From assembly GCA_016125285.1 (NCBI GenBank), contig WGMA01000002.1, positions 62,001 through 126,000 of the forward strand: DNA of 64,000 nt, in the 5' to 3' direction. Under the pieces are notes generated by a model that ran no database searches, had not been told where the DNA came from, and was given only the letters and a program-made list of their open reading frames with translations. The DNA is from Phycisphaera sp. (GTDB lineage Bacteria; Planctomycetota; Phycisphaerae; Phycisphaerales; Zrk34). The translations under genes were made by a program, and so were the position numbers. Shown piece after piece: positions 26,182 to 35,005 of the stretch; the first letter of the stretch is position 1; each line of letters starts with the position of its first letter.

Positions 26182-27057
26182 ATTAACGAGCAGAATACGA
26201 ATACCGAGGAGCAGGGCGGCGGCGCCGGCTCAGTCTTTGTTGTGATCCTGGGCATAGTGGTGATCCTCGCCGCGGTGATGCTCTTCATGAACGTCGACTC
26301 GAAGGGCACCGACGAAGGCGCCAAGCCCGAGGGCGGCACGACCGTCGCCGCCACCGCGCCCGCGTCCACCGAGCCGGCCACGACCGAGCCCGCGACGACG
26401 GAGCCGGCCGCGACCGAGCCCGCCGCGACCGGTGGCGACTCCAAGGAAGAGATGGAAGTCCTCGAGCTCGACCTGCCGAACCCCGTCTTCGCCGGCACGC
26501 CGCAGAAGATCCCCGCGGGTGTCCGCATCGACAAGAAGCGCCACGGCAAGGAGCGCCCGCCGTACTTCGTGCCCAAGGGCCTGAACCTCAAGAACGTCGC
26601 CGACGGCAAGGCGGTCACCTCCTCCGACGCCAACCCGATCATCGGCTCGCTCGACCTGGTCACCGACGGCGACAAGGAAGCACTCGACGGTCGCTACGTC
26701 GAGCTCGCCCCCGGCAAGCAGTGGCTTCAGATCGACCTCGGCAAGGAGCAGGAGATCTGGGTCATCATGCTCTGGCACAACCACCTCGACCCCCGCGTCT
26801 ACAAGGACGTCGTGGTGCAGATCTCCAACGATCCCGAGTTCAAGGACGGCGTGACCACCGTCTTCAACAACGACCACGACAACAGCTCCGGCTTCGGCGT
26901 CGGCGAGGACTACGAGTACTTCGAGCACGCCGAGGGCGAGCTCATCCCCGTCAAGGGCAAGATGGCCCGCTACGTGCGTTGCTGGTCGAACGGCTCCACC
27001 GCCGACGATCAGAACCACTACACCGAGGTCGAGGTCTTCGCGAAGACCGGCGGCTGA
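26182..27057 (+). CDS. Membrane-anchored protein with F5/8 type C (discoidin)-like domain; apparent ATT start
   Basis: The 291-residue frame begins (M)NEQNTNTEEQGGGAG, followed by a membrane segment (VFVVILGIVVILAAVMLFM, about residues 17-36). A Thr/Glu/Pro/Ala-rich linker with repeated TEPAT units follows (about 55-90). A C-terminal beta-sandwich resembles F5/8 type C domains (AVTSSDANPIIGSLDLVTDG, KQWLQIDLGKEQEIWVIMLW, ARYVRCWSNG) and probably binds glycans or surfaces. A strong AAGGAG (26169-26174) sits seven bases before ATT at 26182, while the nearest canonical in-frame start (GTG at 26119) lies upstream of that site and has none of its own. Either ATT is used or a base differs from ATG. 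A terminator follows the stop. Confidence 0.72.
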   Translation: MNEQNTNTEEQGGGAGSVFVVILGIVVILAAVMLFMNVDSKGTDEGAKPEGGTTVAATAPASTEPATTEPATTEPAATEPAATGGDSKEEMEVLELDLPNPVFAGTPQKIPAGVRIDKKRHGKERPPYFVPKGLNLKNVADGKAVTSSDANPIIGSLDLVTDGDKEALDGRYVELAPGKQWLQIDLGKEQEIWVIMLWHNHLDPRVYKDVVVQISNDPEFKDGVTTVFNNDHDNSSGFGVGEDYEYFEHAEGELIPVKGKMARYVRCWSNGSTADDQNHYTEVEVFAKTGG

Positions 27058-27087
27058 TCGACGCGGACTGCGCTTGAACGCACCAAG

Positions 27088-27116
27088 GCTCGGGGACGCA
27101 AGTCCCCGAGCTTTTT
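27088..27116 (+). terminator. Rho-independent terminator
   Basis: A perfect 10-bp stem (GCTCGGGGAC at 27088-27097, GTCCCCGAGC at 27102-27111) with a GCAA tetraloop precedes TTTTTC. It lies 30 bases after the discoidin-like gene. Confidence 0.92.
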
Positions 27117-27165
27117 CGTGCGCGGATGACGTGTCGGCGGTGCGTGTCGAGTCGACGTGTCGGGC

Positions 27166-28248
27166 TTACGTGAGCGGCATCGCGCTGGCGCGAAGCAGCG
27201 TTTCGTGCACCGCTATGTCGTGATCGTGCGACCACGCGTAGTCCTTCTCGCCGCGCAGCACCGCCGCGAGGTCGGTGAAGTCGCCGTCGTAACGGCCGCC
27301 CGTCTTGAACTTCACTTCCTGGTAACCCTTCTTGTAGTCGCCGCGCGGCTTGTCCAGCGCCAGCTGCACCACGCCGGACTCCAGCGGGCGGACGTCGATC
27401 GTGCCGTGGTCGCCGCAGATCGTGAACTGCCGCCGCTTGAACCCCTCGACCTCCACCAGCGACGAGCGGATCGTCGCCGACGCCTTCGCGTAATCGAACA
27501 CCGCCAGGCAGTTGTCCGCCAGCGTGTCTTTCTGCGGCTGGGTGTTGTGCACGTAAGGCGTCACCGCGTCCGGCTTGCCCATCGCGTACACCGCCGAGTC
27601 GATCAGGTGGCAGCCCAGTTCGAACATCGATCCGCCGGGGAACGCCGCGAGTTCCTTACGCGACCCGTCGCCGACCGCCTTGCTCATCACCGCGTGCAGC
27701 TCGAACGGCTCGCCGATCCACCCGTCGCGCAGCGCCTGCATCATGAACGTGAACGCCGGGTTGTAGCGCAGCATGTATCCCATCTGGATGATCAGCTTGC
27801 GATGTTGGGCCGACTCGTGCAGCGCGACGGTCGGCGGCAGCGTCGACCCCGCCGGCTTGTCGAGGTGGATGGGGAAGCCCGCGTCGATGCACCGCTGCGC
27901 CGTCGGCACGAGCTGCGCCACGTCGGTCTCCACCGCCACGGCCTGAAGGCCCTTCGTGTTGAACAGCTGTTCCTCGGTGATGAACGGCACGCCGTCGTAG
28001 GGCTTACGCGTGCTCATCGCCGCGGCGCGGCCCGCGTCGGGCTCGACGACGCCGACCAGCTCGTAGTCGTCGGCGAACTTGCGGATGGTCGACAGCTTGC
28101 CCGCCGCGTGCGCGTGTCCGGTGCCGATCTGACCGATCCTGATCCGCGGCTTGTCGGCGCGGGCGCGGCGCGCCGTCAGCGCCGCCGCGGTCAGCCCCAG
28201 CGTGCCGACGACAAACCGGCGACGCGACGGGTGCGATGCGATGTCCAT
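27166..28248 (-). CDS. Gfo/Idh/MocA-family oxidoreductase with Tat-type signal
   Basis: The 360-residue product has a twin-arginine-like leader (SRRRFVVGTLGLTAAALTAR), then an NAD(P)-binding Rossmann fold (IRIGQIGTGHAHAAG) and the family's lysine motif in FPIHLDKPAG. The C-terminal oxidoreductase domain includes GSMFELGCHLIDSAVYAMGK. Family members oxidise or epimerise sugars and related polyols; exported planctomycete versions usually sit among glycan-degradation genes. ATG at 28248 has GGAGG about nine bases before it. The long arginine-rich extension of this frame upstream is not coding. Confidence 0.87.
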   Translation of the reverse strand: MDIASHPSRRRFVVGTLGLTAAALTARRARADKPRIRIGQIGTGHAHAAGKLSTIRKFADDYELVGVVEPDAGRAAAMSTRKPYDGVPFITEEQLFNTKGLQAVAVETDVAQLVPTAQRCIDAGFPIHLDKPAGSTLPPTVALHESAQHRKLIIQMGYMLRYNPAFTFMMQALRDGWIGEPFELHAVMSKAVGDGSRKELAAFPGGSMFELGCHLIDSAVYAMGKPDAVTPYVHNTQPQKDTLADNCLAVFDYAKASATIRSSLVEVEGFKRRQFTICGDHGTIDVRPLESGVVQLALDKPRGDYKKGYQEVKFKTGGRYDGDFTDLAAVLRGEKDYAWSHDHDIAVHETLLRASAMPLT

Positions 28249-28652
28249 GCGTGTGCCTCCGAGAGTTGGCTTGCGATGCCGTAGTTTACGGTGCCGACAC
28301 GCGTGGGGCGCGCACGTCGTTGGCGCACGGCGGGGCGCGACGGAAAACCGGCATCGCGGCGATCGACCGATTTCACGTCGGGGCGATCTCCGCGGCGGGA
28401 CGGTCGGTGCGGCACTTACGACGGTCGCCGCGATAATTCGCGTTATTCGGCGTGAAATACGGGGATTCGATGGTCGATTTGCGGGTCCGCAATGGGAGCG
28501 GGCGGGTGTCGGAGGGGGCGAAACAGGGGCCGGGAGGGGCGCGAAAGGGGCGCTCGAGGGGCGCGATGGGGCGCTGAAATGTGACGGGAAACCGGCATCG
28601 AACGCCCGCGCGCGCACGGCGTGACACGCCGTGCGCGGCGGCGCGATCCCGC
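28249..28652. other. 404-base gene-free gap with G-tract run and palindromes
   Basis: No coding frame was found. It holds a short palindrome CCGTAGTTTACGG (28279-28291) near the oxidoreductase start. A run of seven G-tracts of three to five G on the plus strand (28514-28564) could form a G-quadruplex. A near-perfect 13+13 palindrome (28611-28623 and 28625-28637) lies just past the stop of the minus-strand membrane protein and may terminate it, although no U tract follows. The sequence between is ordinary high-GC DNA. Confidence 0.5.
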
Positions 28653-29579
28653 TCAGCCGGCGCGTTGATGCTTGAGGCGGTCGCGGAGGTCGTTGTTCAT
28701 CTGTCGTATCTCGGTGTAGGCGCGGGAGTGGTCGAGGAGCAGTCCGCCGAGGCGCGTCATGTAGGCGACGAAGATCAGCACGTGGGCGAGGTAGAAGTTG
28801 CGGTCGAAGATCGCCGTCGAGCCGAAGGCCATGTGCGCGTGGGCGAAGATCGCGGGCAGCGTGGCGACCCACAGGGCCAGCACGAACTGCGTGCGTCCGC
28901 GGCGGTAGACCGCGGGGAACACCCACGCGCCCCCCACGGTGTAGACCGCCAGCGGCAGCAGGTCCCACGGACGCTGGAGCTGACCGGTGGTCGGGGCGTA
29001 GTCCATCACGAGCGAGGTCGTCGCGCCGAAGTACGCCACGACGATGCCGACGAGGAACAACGCGGGGCCGATGATGTTGATCAGGGACAGGTCCTTGATG
29101 CGCGTGTCGTCGTGAAGCAGGAGGACGGCTGCGCCGGCGACGAGGATGAGGCCGCTGGTCGCGCGGCAGATGGCCCACACGAATGCGATGACGTTGGCCT
29201 TGGCGCCGGAGTCGACCATGTTGTCGATCAGGCTGTCGGCCAGGAAGAAGTAGCACACGTCGATCGCCGCGCCCCAGCAGACGGCCACGCCGAAGACCGG
29301 CGCCGCGGTGTGTAGCTTCTGACGCACCTGCTCGAACGTGGACATCGCGGTGAAGCACGCCATGAACAGGATGCCGGTCGACACGACGGTGAGGATGTAG
29401 CTGCCGGCGAGTCGGTGGTAGAGGAACATCGGGCCGGTCGCGCGGCCGACGTCGGGCATGCCGAACAGAAGAAAAGCCAGTTCCACAAGGGCGGTGAGCA
29501 GGATGCATCCCGCCACGATTGATCGCCACGCGCGGCCCGTGCCGCGGTGATGCGCGAATGTATTGCTGATAGTGTTCAT
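28653..29579 (-). CDS. Polytopic membrane protein resembling a sensor (MASE-like) domain without output domain
   Basis: The 308-residue product has seven or eight hydrophobic helices from about residue 18 to 280 (IVAGCILLTALVELAFLLF, LILVAGAAVLLL, FYLAHVLIFVAYMTRLGGLL), with charged and aromatic residues clustered at helix ends. It ends in a short coiled-coil (YTEIRQMNNDLRDRLKHQ), the kind of linker that normally joins a membrane sensor to a histidine kinase or cyclase, but no output domain follows. It lies 45 bases after the pilin-like gene and may be co-transcribed with it. The start ATG 29579 is preferred to one 12 codons upstream. Function unknown; MASE likeness is tentative. Confidence 0.6.
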   Translation of the reverse strand: MNTISNTFAHHRGTGRAWRSIVAGCILLTALVELAFLLFGMPDVGRATGPMFLYHRLAGSYILTVVSTGILFMACFTAMSTFEQVRQKLHTAAPVFGVAVCWGAAIDVCYFFLADSLIDNMVDSGAKANVIAFVWAICRATSGLILVAGAAVLLLHDDTRIKDLSLINIIGPALFLVGIVVAYFGATTSLVMDYAPTTGQLQRPWDLLPLAVYTVGGAWVFPAVYRRGRTQFVLALWVATLPAIFAHAHMAFGSTAIFDRNFYLAHVLIFVAYMTRLGGLLLDHSRAYTEIRQMNNDLRDRLKHQRAG

Positions 29580-29624
29580 GGTGAATCCGAGCCTTACGGA
29601 AGCACACGCTTCCATTGAATTGCG

Positions 29625-30725
29625 TTACTTGGACTTGCCGTTGGCGTTGCCGTTGGAGGTGCCGCCGGTGTTGCCGTTGGAGGTGCCGCCGGTGGTGCCG
29701 TTGGCGTTGCCGTTGGAGGTGCCGCCGGTGGTGCCGTTGGCGTTGCCGTTGGAGGTGCCGCCGGTCGTGCCGTTGGCGTTGCCGTTGCCGGTGCCGTTGG
29801 CGTTGCCGTTGGCATTGCCATTGGCGTTGCCGTTGGCGCCGCCTGAGCCACCACCGGGGGTGTCCGGCGGGGTCGGAGCGGCGGGGCCGTCGGGACCGTA
29901 GGGGTACATGAACATCCAGAGTTCGACGTTGTCGAAGGATTCGACATGCCAGTCGGCGAACAGGACGTTGCCGAGGCCGCCGCGGATCTGGTGCCGCGGC
30001 ACGAACGCGCTGAGGCCGTAATTGATGGGCGCGAAGCCGCTGCCGGCGCCGGTGTTGGCGCCGTTATCGGCGCCGTTGTCGTTGCTGCCACTGCCCAGGC
30101 ACGGGCCGAGGTAGTCGCCGTGCGCCAGGTGAGCCTTGACCGCGGCGGGGGCGATGTAGAGGGTGTGGGCGTTCTCCGGGTTGCCCGGCGGGATGTGACA
30201 GAGCGCCACCTTGCCGCCTGACGTACCGCCGGACCCGCCGCCGGACGATCCGCCCGACGAACCACCGGACGATCCAACGCCGGAGCCCGAGGTATCCACC
30301 ACGGGGATGCGGCCGTCGAACGCGACGGCCTTACGCGAAGGCGGCAGGATGCGGGTGTAGGTCAGCCCGTACACGCTGTATTCGGGGTTGAAGGCGTAGC
30401 TGATCGACAGCGGCGCCTTGCCGCCGACCGCGGCCGGGTCGGCGACGTAGGGGTTGTCGTCCTTGGGGCAGACCAGCGTGCCCTTGGGGTAGAGCGTGCC
30501 GAGCTGCGCCTGCGAGGGCATGGCGGTGTAGTTGTCGGTGATGTAGCCGTGCACCGCCAGGCCGTCCTGGTGGAGGTTGCTCATGCAGACGGCGAGCTTG
30601 GTGACCTCTCGAGCGCGGCGCATCCACGGAATCAGCAACGCGATCAGGATGACGATGATGGCGAGTGTGACCAGGATCTCGGTCAGGGTGAACGCCGCGC
30701 GACGCGGGCGAACAGAGCGGAACAT
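29625..30725 (-). CDS. Type II/IV pseudopilin-like protein with inserted domain and Asn/Gly/Thr repeat tail
   Basis: The 366-residue product starts with a class III signal (RRAAFTLTEILVTLAIIVIL), the substrate of prepilin peptidase, and resembles planctomycete DUF1559-like pseudopilins (LPPSRKAVAFDGR, FADWHVESFDN). A Gly/Ser-rich linker (about residues 150-172) leads into an inserted module, CHIPPGNPENAHTLYIAPAA followed by KAHLAHGDYLGPC. That module occurs by itself in many secreted proteins and its function is unknown to me. The last 70 residues are tandem repeats of GNANGTTGGTSN. ATG at 30725 has GGAG before it. The tail may be an exposed flexible surface extension. Confidence 0.82.
   Translation of the reverse strand: MFRSVRPRRAAFTLTEILVTLAIIVILIALLIPWMRRAREVTKLAVCMSNLHQDGLAVHGYITDNYTAMPSQAQLGTLYPKGTLVCPKDDNPYVADPAAVGGKAPLSISYAFNPEYSVYGLTYTRILPPSRKAVAFDGRIPVVDTSGSGVGSSGGSSGGSSGGGSGGTSGGKVALCHIPPGNPENAHTLYIAPAAVKAHLAHGDYLGPCLGSGSNDNGADNGANTGAGSGFAPINYGLSAFVPRHQIRGGLGNVLFADWHVESFDNVELWMFMYPYGPDGPAAPTPPDTPGGGSGGANGNANGNANGNANGTGNGNANGTTGGTSNGNANGTTGGTSNGNANGTTGGTSNGNTGGTSNGNANGKSK
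29632..29845 (-). repeat. In-frame tandem repeat encoding the pilin-like tail
   Basis: A 36-bp unit (12 residues, GNANGTTGGTSN) is repeated about three times with partial copies, then grades into 6- and 12-bp Asn-Gly/Asn-Ala units towards 29845. All unit lengths are multiples of three, so changes in copy number would keep the frame. Confidence 0.9.
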
Positions 30726-30992
30726 TTTTTTCTCCGCCCGACTCCGAGCGTCGGGCTGCATGCAACCGCAACTTGCTGCCGCGATATGCCGCGGCCGTGT
30801 TGCGTGATTACACCCATCATTCTACGAAGCGCCCTCCGCACATCAACAGAATTCCGCGCGGCGGATTCAAAACCCGGTAAACACCGGGTGCGGAGGTCTT
30901 CCGCGCGGCGGCAAAGGCGTTGCGGGTGGGGATGCGACGCTGGCGGAACCATCTGTGACCCTCCCGCGTCGAAACGGATCGGCAAAACCCCG

Positions 30993-31289
30993 ATGGTTGC
31001 GATGCAGAAAGTCTTATTCAAGCGTGTCTCGGTCGCCGCCACGGCGGTGTGGATCGCGATGGCCGCGGTCGGGTACGACGACGGCCGGCTGCTCGACGTG
31101 AGTCACGACGCGGCGTTCTGCGCGTGGATCGCCTCCGTGTTCTTCTGCATCGTCACCGTCCAGTTCGGCGCCCTGTCCGACCGCAGCGAACTGCCGAACT
31201 TCTGCATGGCGATCGCCATCACGCACCTGTCGTTCATCGTCGCGTGGATCATCAGCGTCGAGTATCTGGGCGCGTGCTGTTGCCGGTAA
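30993..31289 (+). CDS. Small membrane protein of unknown function
   Basis: The 98-residue product has three hydrophobic segments (VSVAATAVWIAMAAVGY, FCAWIASVFFCIVTVQFGAL and CMAIAITHLSFIVAWIISV). It is cysteine-rich at the end (YLGACCCR). There is no recognised family. It is convergent with the next minus-strand gene. ATG at 30993 is the first start in the hydrophobic frame; another lies at 31002. The upstream part of the longer frame is not protein-like. The 267 bases between it and the pilin-like gene contain no gene and must hold the divergent promoters. Confidence 0.5.
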   Translation: MVAMQKVLFKRVSVAATAVWIAMAAVGYDDGRLLDVSHDAAFCAWIASVFFCIVTVQFGALSDRSELPNFCMAIAITHLSFIVAWIISVEYLGACCCR

Positions 31290-31321
31290 CCCCGGCGGAA
31301 TGCGACCGCCACACGCCGGCG

Positions 31322-31888
31322 CTACGGCGTTGGCGGGGTCGGGGATCGCGTTTGGATCAATTCCGGCGAAGGGCGCGTGCCGAAGACGCGCTCGGTGACA
31401 TCCATCAACGCGTCGTAGGCGGGGTCGAACAGGCCGTCCGCGATGACTTCGCCGTCCCTGTAGACCAGTGCGTGCCGGCACGGGAAGAAGAGGACGACCG
31501 ATCGTGTTTCCGAGCCGGCGGTAAAGTCGAAGCGATGGCCGTAGTCGTAATTGCAATCAATCGTTACGCCCCAGAGGTACGAATCGGTGTCTGTCAGGAT
31601 CGTTCTAAGCTCGTCACGATCTGTCGCAGCGACGGGGATCGCGGAACCCACGACGTGGCAGTCGGCGAGGTGAGGTGTCGGGCTGCCGTCGTCTGTCGCA
31701 CTCAGCACGCGATAGGCGACGACGTTGTCCGCCTCTCGGATGCATCGCAGGCCGTCGGGACCGCCGAAAACGTCGGCGACGTCGCGCATGGGCGCGGGCT
31801 CGGTGAAGGGCCCGTATTTCAACCGGTACGCGCCGGTAAGGATCACCGCGCCGAGCGTGATGAGGATGGGGAGTCTGTATTTCGCCAT
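31322..31888 (-). CDS. Hypothetical protein with N-terminal membrane anchor
   Basis: The 188-residue product has one N-terminal hydrophobic segment (LPILITLGAVILTGAY, residues 6-21). A soluble alpha/beta domain of about 150 residues contains WGVTIDCNYDYGHRFDF and VVLFFPCRHALVYRDGEVIA. Two cysteines could form a disulfide in the periplasm. I recognise no family. It is convergent with the small membrane protein gene and separated from the sulfatase on the same strand by 78 bases, so read-through from its promoter into the sulfatase is possible. Confidence 0.65.
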   Translation of the reverse strand: MAKYRLPILITLGAVILTGAYRLKYGPFTEPAPMRDVADVFGGPDGLRCIREADNVVAYRVLSATDDGSPTPHLADCHVVGSAIPVAATDRDELRTILTDTDSYLWGVTIDCNYDYGHRFDFTAGSETRSVVLFFPCRHALVYRDGEVIADGLFDPAYDALMDVTERVFGTRPSPELIQTRSPTPPTP

Positions 31889-31966
31889 ACGCGTGGCCCC
31901 GAAAAACGACGTGCGACTACTCCCCGAAGTGTAGCACGCGGATTCGATCGTGTGCGGTCCGGCGTG

Positions 31967-33352
31967 CTACTTCGGCGTGACGTCCTTCGCCCACTTGTCG
32001 TGCATGGCCCGGAGGCGGTCGACGATGTCGGGGTGTTCGGCGGCGTGGTTGGCGCGTTCGGGTTCGGCGTCGGCGAGGCTGAACAGCGCCGGCGGGGCCT
32101 TGCCTCCGTCGTTGCCGATGAGTTTCCAGTCGCCCTCGCGGGTCATCCACTGTTTGCCCCACGCGAAGTTCAGCACGTTGCCGTAGGGCGACGGGGCGTC
32201 GGGGGATTGGATGACGGGCAGGAGGCTGTGTCCGTCGAGCGGCGGGGCGTCGGCGGGGCGGGTGACGCCGCACAGATCGAGCACGGTGGGGTACCAGTCC
32301 ATCGCGGTGATGATCTGGTCGCGGACCTGACCCTGCGGGAGCTTGGCGGGGTAGGAGATGATCGCGGGCACGCGGATGCCGCCCTCGAGGAAATCGCCCT
32401 TGGAGCCGATCCACTTACCCGTGTTGCCGCCGCCGCTGGCGCCGTAGAACGTGCCCTTGGGCAGGCCAGATTTGTGATCATCGAACTTGATGTGGTTGTC
32501 GGTTTCATCCGAGTATCCGTTGTCGCTCATGAAGACGACGACGGTGTGGTCGCGTAGGCCGAGGGCTTCGAGCTTGTCGACGACGAGGCCGATGTAGTGA
32601 TCGGTGGTGGAGACGATCGCGCCGTAGGATCGCCGGGCGGGGTCCTTCATGTCGGCGTAGCGATCGGTGAACTGCTGGAGGGCCTGCTCGGGGTAGTGCG
32701 GGATGTTGAACGGCACGTAGAGGAAGAACGGATCGTCGCCGACGCCGTCGAGGAACTTGAGGGCGCGCTGGACCATCATCTCGGGGAAGTACTGTCCGGG
32801 CGCGTGGACCTCGGTGGTGCCTTCGTAGAGGTCGTGGAATCCGTGGCCGTGGAGGAAGTAGTGGTTGTAGTTGTCGATGAAGCCGTCGCGGATGCCGAAG
32901 AACTCGTCGAAGCCCTGTTTTTTGGGGCCGAAGTCGGGGTGGGCGCCGAGGTGCCACTTGCCGAACATCGCGGTGCGGTATCCCGCGGCCTTGAACGCCT
33001 CGGCGAGGGTGACCTCTTCAAGGGCCATGTTGATGCCCTTGGTCGCGGCGTTCATGTTGCCCTGCGTCCAGAACCACACGCCGGAGCGCTGCGGGTGTCG
33101 GCCGGTCATGAGCATGGCGCGTGACGGGCAGCAGACGGTGTGGGCGTAGGCCTGCGTGAAGCGGACGCCGGTGGCGGCGAGCTTGTCGATGTTGGGGGTG
33201 TAGAGATCGGTCGAGCCGTAGCAGTTGGCGTCGAGCGTGCCCTGGTCGTCGGTGAAGAGGATCACGACGTTGGTCCGCGGCGGGGCGGCGAACGCGGCGT
33301 GGGTCAGCGTGATGAGCAGCGCGGCGGTCAGCAGGCAGGCGAGTCGGTGCAT
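31967..33352 (-). CDS. Arylsulfatase-type sulfatase
   Basis: The 461-residue product has a signal peptide (LACLLTAALLITLTHAAFA) and the full sulfatase signature: metal-binding DD in VVILFTDDQG, and CCPSRAMLMTGR (C74-x-P-S-R), where C74 would be converted to formylglycine by an anaerobic or FGE-type modifying enzyme. GKWHLGAHPDFGPKKQGFDE, DNGYSDETDN and KGDFLEGGIRVPAI complete the active site. It hydrolyses sulfate esters in the periplasm or outside the cell; sulfated polysaccharides are the usual targets in this phylum. The ATG at 33352 has AAGGATG upstream. Substrate not predictable from sequence. Confidence 0.93.
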   Translation of the reverse strand: MHRLACLLTAALLITLTHAAFAAPPRTNVVILFTDDQGTLDANCYGSTDLYTPNIDKLAATGVRFTQAYAHTVCCPSRAMLMTGRHPQRSGVWFWTQGNMNAATKGINMALEEVTLAEAFKAAGYRTAMFGKWHLGAHPDFGPKKQGFDEFFGIRDGFIDNYNHYFLHGHGFHDLYEGTTEVHAPGQYFPEMMVQRALKFLDGVGDDPFFLYVPFNIPHYPEQALQQFTDRYADMKDPARRSYGAIVSTTDHYIGLVVDKLEALGLRDHTVVVFMSDNGYSDETDNHIKFDDHKSGLPKGTFYGASGGGNTGKWIGSKGDFLEGGIRVPAIISYPAKLPQGQVRDQIITAMDWYPTVLDLCGVTRPADAPPLDGHSLLPVIQSPDAPSPYGNVLNFAWGKQWMTREGDWKLIGNDGGKAPPALFSLADAEPERANHAAEHPDIVDRLRAMHDKWAKDVTPK

Positions 33353-33642
33353 GTCACATCCTTCGAGTCGGAGTCGACGGCCCACCGCTATCGCGGGTCG
33401 ACAGGCCGCTACATGGTACCGGGTTAACGAAATGGAGCACGCGATGCTTGCGTGGCGGGGCGTGCGTGCGGGAATCGCGAATGGCGATGACGGAAAGGCA
33501 CGCAAAAAATGAGTGTCGAGACGGAATTGTGTGGGTCCGGGGTGAATCTTTTGTAGCAGTGGTCTGATCCTGCGTGGGCAGGTATTATGAGGCCGACGTC
33601 GGGCGTCGGGCACACGCGGCGACTCAGACGGATACAAGTTAG

Positions 33643-35001
33643 TTGAAGAAACGAAGCGACCTAACCCGAAGGGCATTACTCGGCGCCGCGGCAACCGCAT
33701 CGGTTGCGCCGCTGTTTATCCCCGCGTCGGCGCTGGGCAAGGCGGGGCGGCCGGCGCCGTCGGAGCGGATCACGCTGGCGTCGATCGGCGTGGGGGCGAT
33801 GGGTCGCGGGAACACGATGAGCTTTTTGAATAACGCGGACTGCCAGGTGGTGGCGGTGTGCGACGTGGACCGGGCGCACGCGCGTGACGTGCGTGACGGG
33901 AAGGCGACGTACGGCCGGGAGCCGGTGCGTGCGGAGATCGACGCGCACTATGCGCAGGACAAGGCGGACGGAAGGTACAAGGGGTGCGACGTCTACGCGG
34001 ACTTTCGCGAGGTGATCGCGCGGGATGATATCGACGCGATCCTGGTGGCGACGCCGGACCACTGGCACGCGCTGATCACGATCGCGGCGCTGGACGCGGG
34101 CAAGGACGTGTACTGCCAGAAGCCGCTGACGCACACGTTCGCCGAGGGGCGCGAGGTCGTCGCGGCGGCGAAGCGGAACGACGCGATCTTTCAGACCGGC
34201 TCGCAGCAGCGTTCGACGTTCAACTTCCGCTGGGCGGTGGAGCTGGTGCTCAACGGTCACATCGGCGCGGTCAGGCGGGTGGAGGTCGGGCTGCCGACGG
34301 GCCACGGCGAGCCGCCGCACGCCGAGGAGCAGGACGTGCCGGATCGGCTGGACTACGACATGTGGTGCGGGCCGTCGAAGAAGCTGCCTTACATGTTCGA
34401 GCGGCTGCACCGGAACTGGCGCTGGCGGCTCGACTACGGCGGCGGTCAGCTGATGGACTGGATCGGCCATCACAACGACATCGCGCACTGGGGCCTGGGG
34501 ATGGATAAGTCGGGCCCGGTCGAGGTGAAGGCGGTCGGGTTCGAGTATCCGCTGGACACGAGTGTGTGGAACGCGGCGTACAACTACGAGGTGAAGTGTC
34601 GCTACGCGAGCGGCGTGACGTCGAGCATCTCGAACAAGAACCGCCAGGGCTGCAAGTGGATCGGCGATGACGGGTGGGTGTTCGTGGACCGCGGGAAGTA
34701 CGAGGCGTCGAACCCCGAGTGGACGAAGAACAGGTTCGACCGCGGGCCGATCAAGGCGTACGAGTCGAAGGAGCATCACCGCAATTTCCTCGACGGCGTC
34801 AAGACGCGGACGGCGTGCATCTGCCCGGCGGAGACGGGGCATCGGTCGGTGACGCCCGGTCACCTGGGCCTGCTGAGCGCGGCGCTGGACGGGCGGACGC
34901 TGAAGTGGGACCCGAAGGACGAACAGATTGTCGGCGACGACGCGGCGAACAAGATGCTGCAGAACACGCCGATGCGCGAGCCGTGGAAGCTGCCGGCGTA
35001 G
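33643..35001 (+). CDS. Gfo/Idh/MocA-family oxidoreductase, first of three tandem copies
   Basis: The 452-residue product begins with a Tat leader (KKRSDLTRRALLGAAATASV), then a Rossmann nucleotide-binding site (ASIGVGAMGRGNTMSFLNNA), DVYCQKPLTHTFAEGREVV with the conserved lysine, and the C-terminal domain with YGGGQLMDWIGHHNDIAHWG and AETGHRSVTPGHLGLL. It is predicted to be a periplasmic sugar or polyol dehydrogenase. The start is TTG at 33643 with no good ribosome site. TATTAT at 33583-33588 may be its -10. It is clearly homologous to the next two genes. Confidence 0.87.
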   Translation: MKKRSDLTRRALLGAAATASVAPLFIPASALGKAGRPAPSERITLASIGVGAMGRGNTMSFLNNADCQVVAVCDVDRAHARDVRDGKATYGREPVRAEIDAHYAQDKADGRYKGCDVYADFREVIARDDIDAILVATPDHWHALITIAALDAGKDVYCQKPLTHTFAEGREVVAAAKRNDAIFQTGSQQRSTFNFRWAVELVLNGHIGAVRRVEVGLPTGHGEPPHAEEQDVPDRLDYDMWCGPSKKLPYMFERLHRNWRWRLDYGGGQLMDWIGHHNDIAHWGLGMDKSGPVEVKAVGFEYPLDTSVWNAAYNYEVKCRYASGVTSSISNKNRQGCKWIGDDGWVFVDRGKYEASNPEWTKNRFDRGPIKAYESKEHHRNFLDGVKTRTACICPAETGHRSVTPGHLGLLSAALDGRTLKWDPKDEQIVGDDAANKMLQNTPMREPWKLPA

Positions 35002-35005
35002 CCGG

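Noticed and set aside
29632-29845. CRISPR array
   Set aside because: The repeats are contiguous, without unique spacers, in frame, and encode the C-terminal tail of the pilin-like protein.
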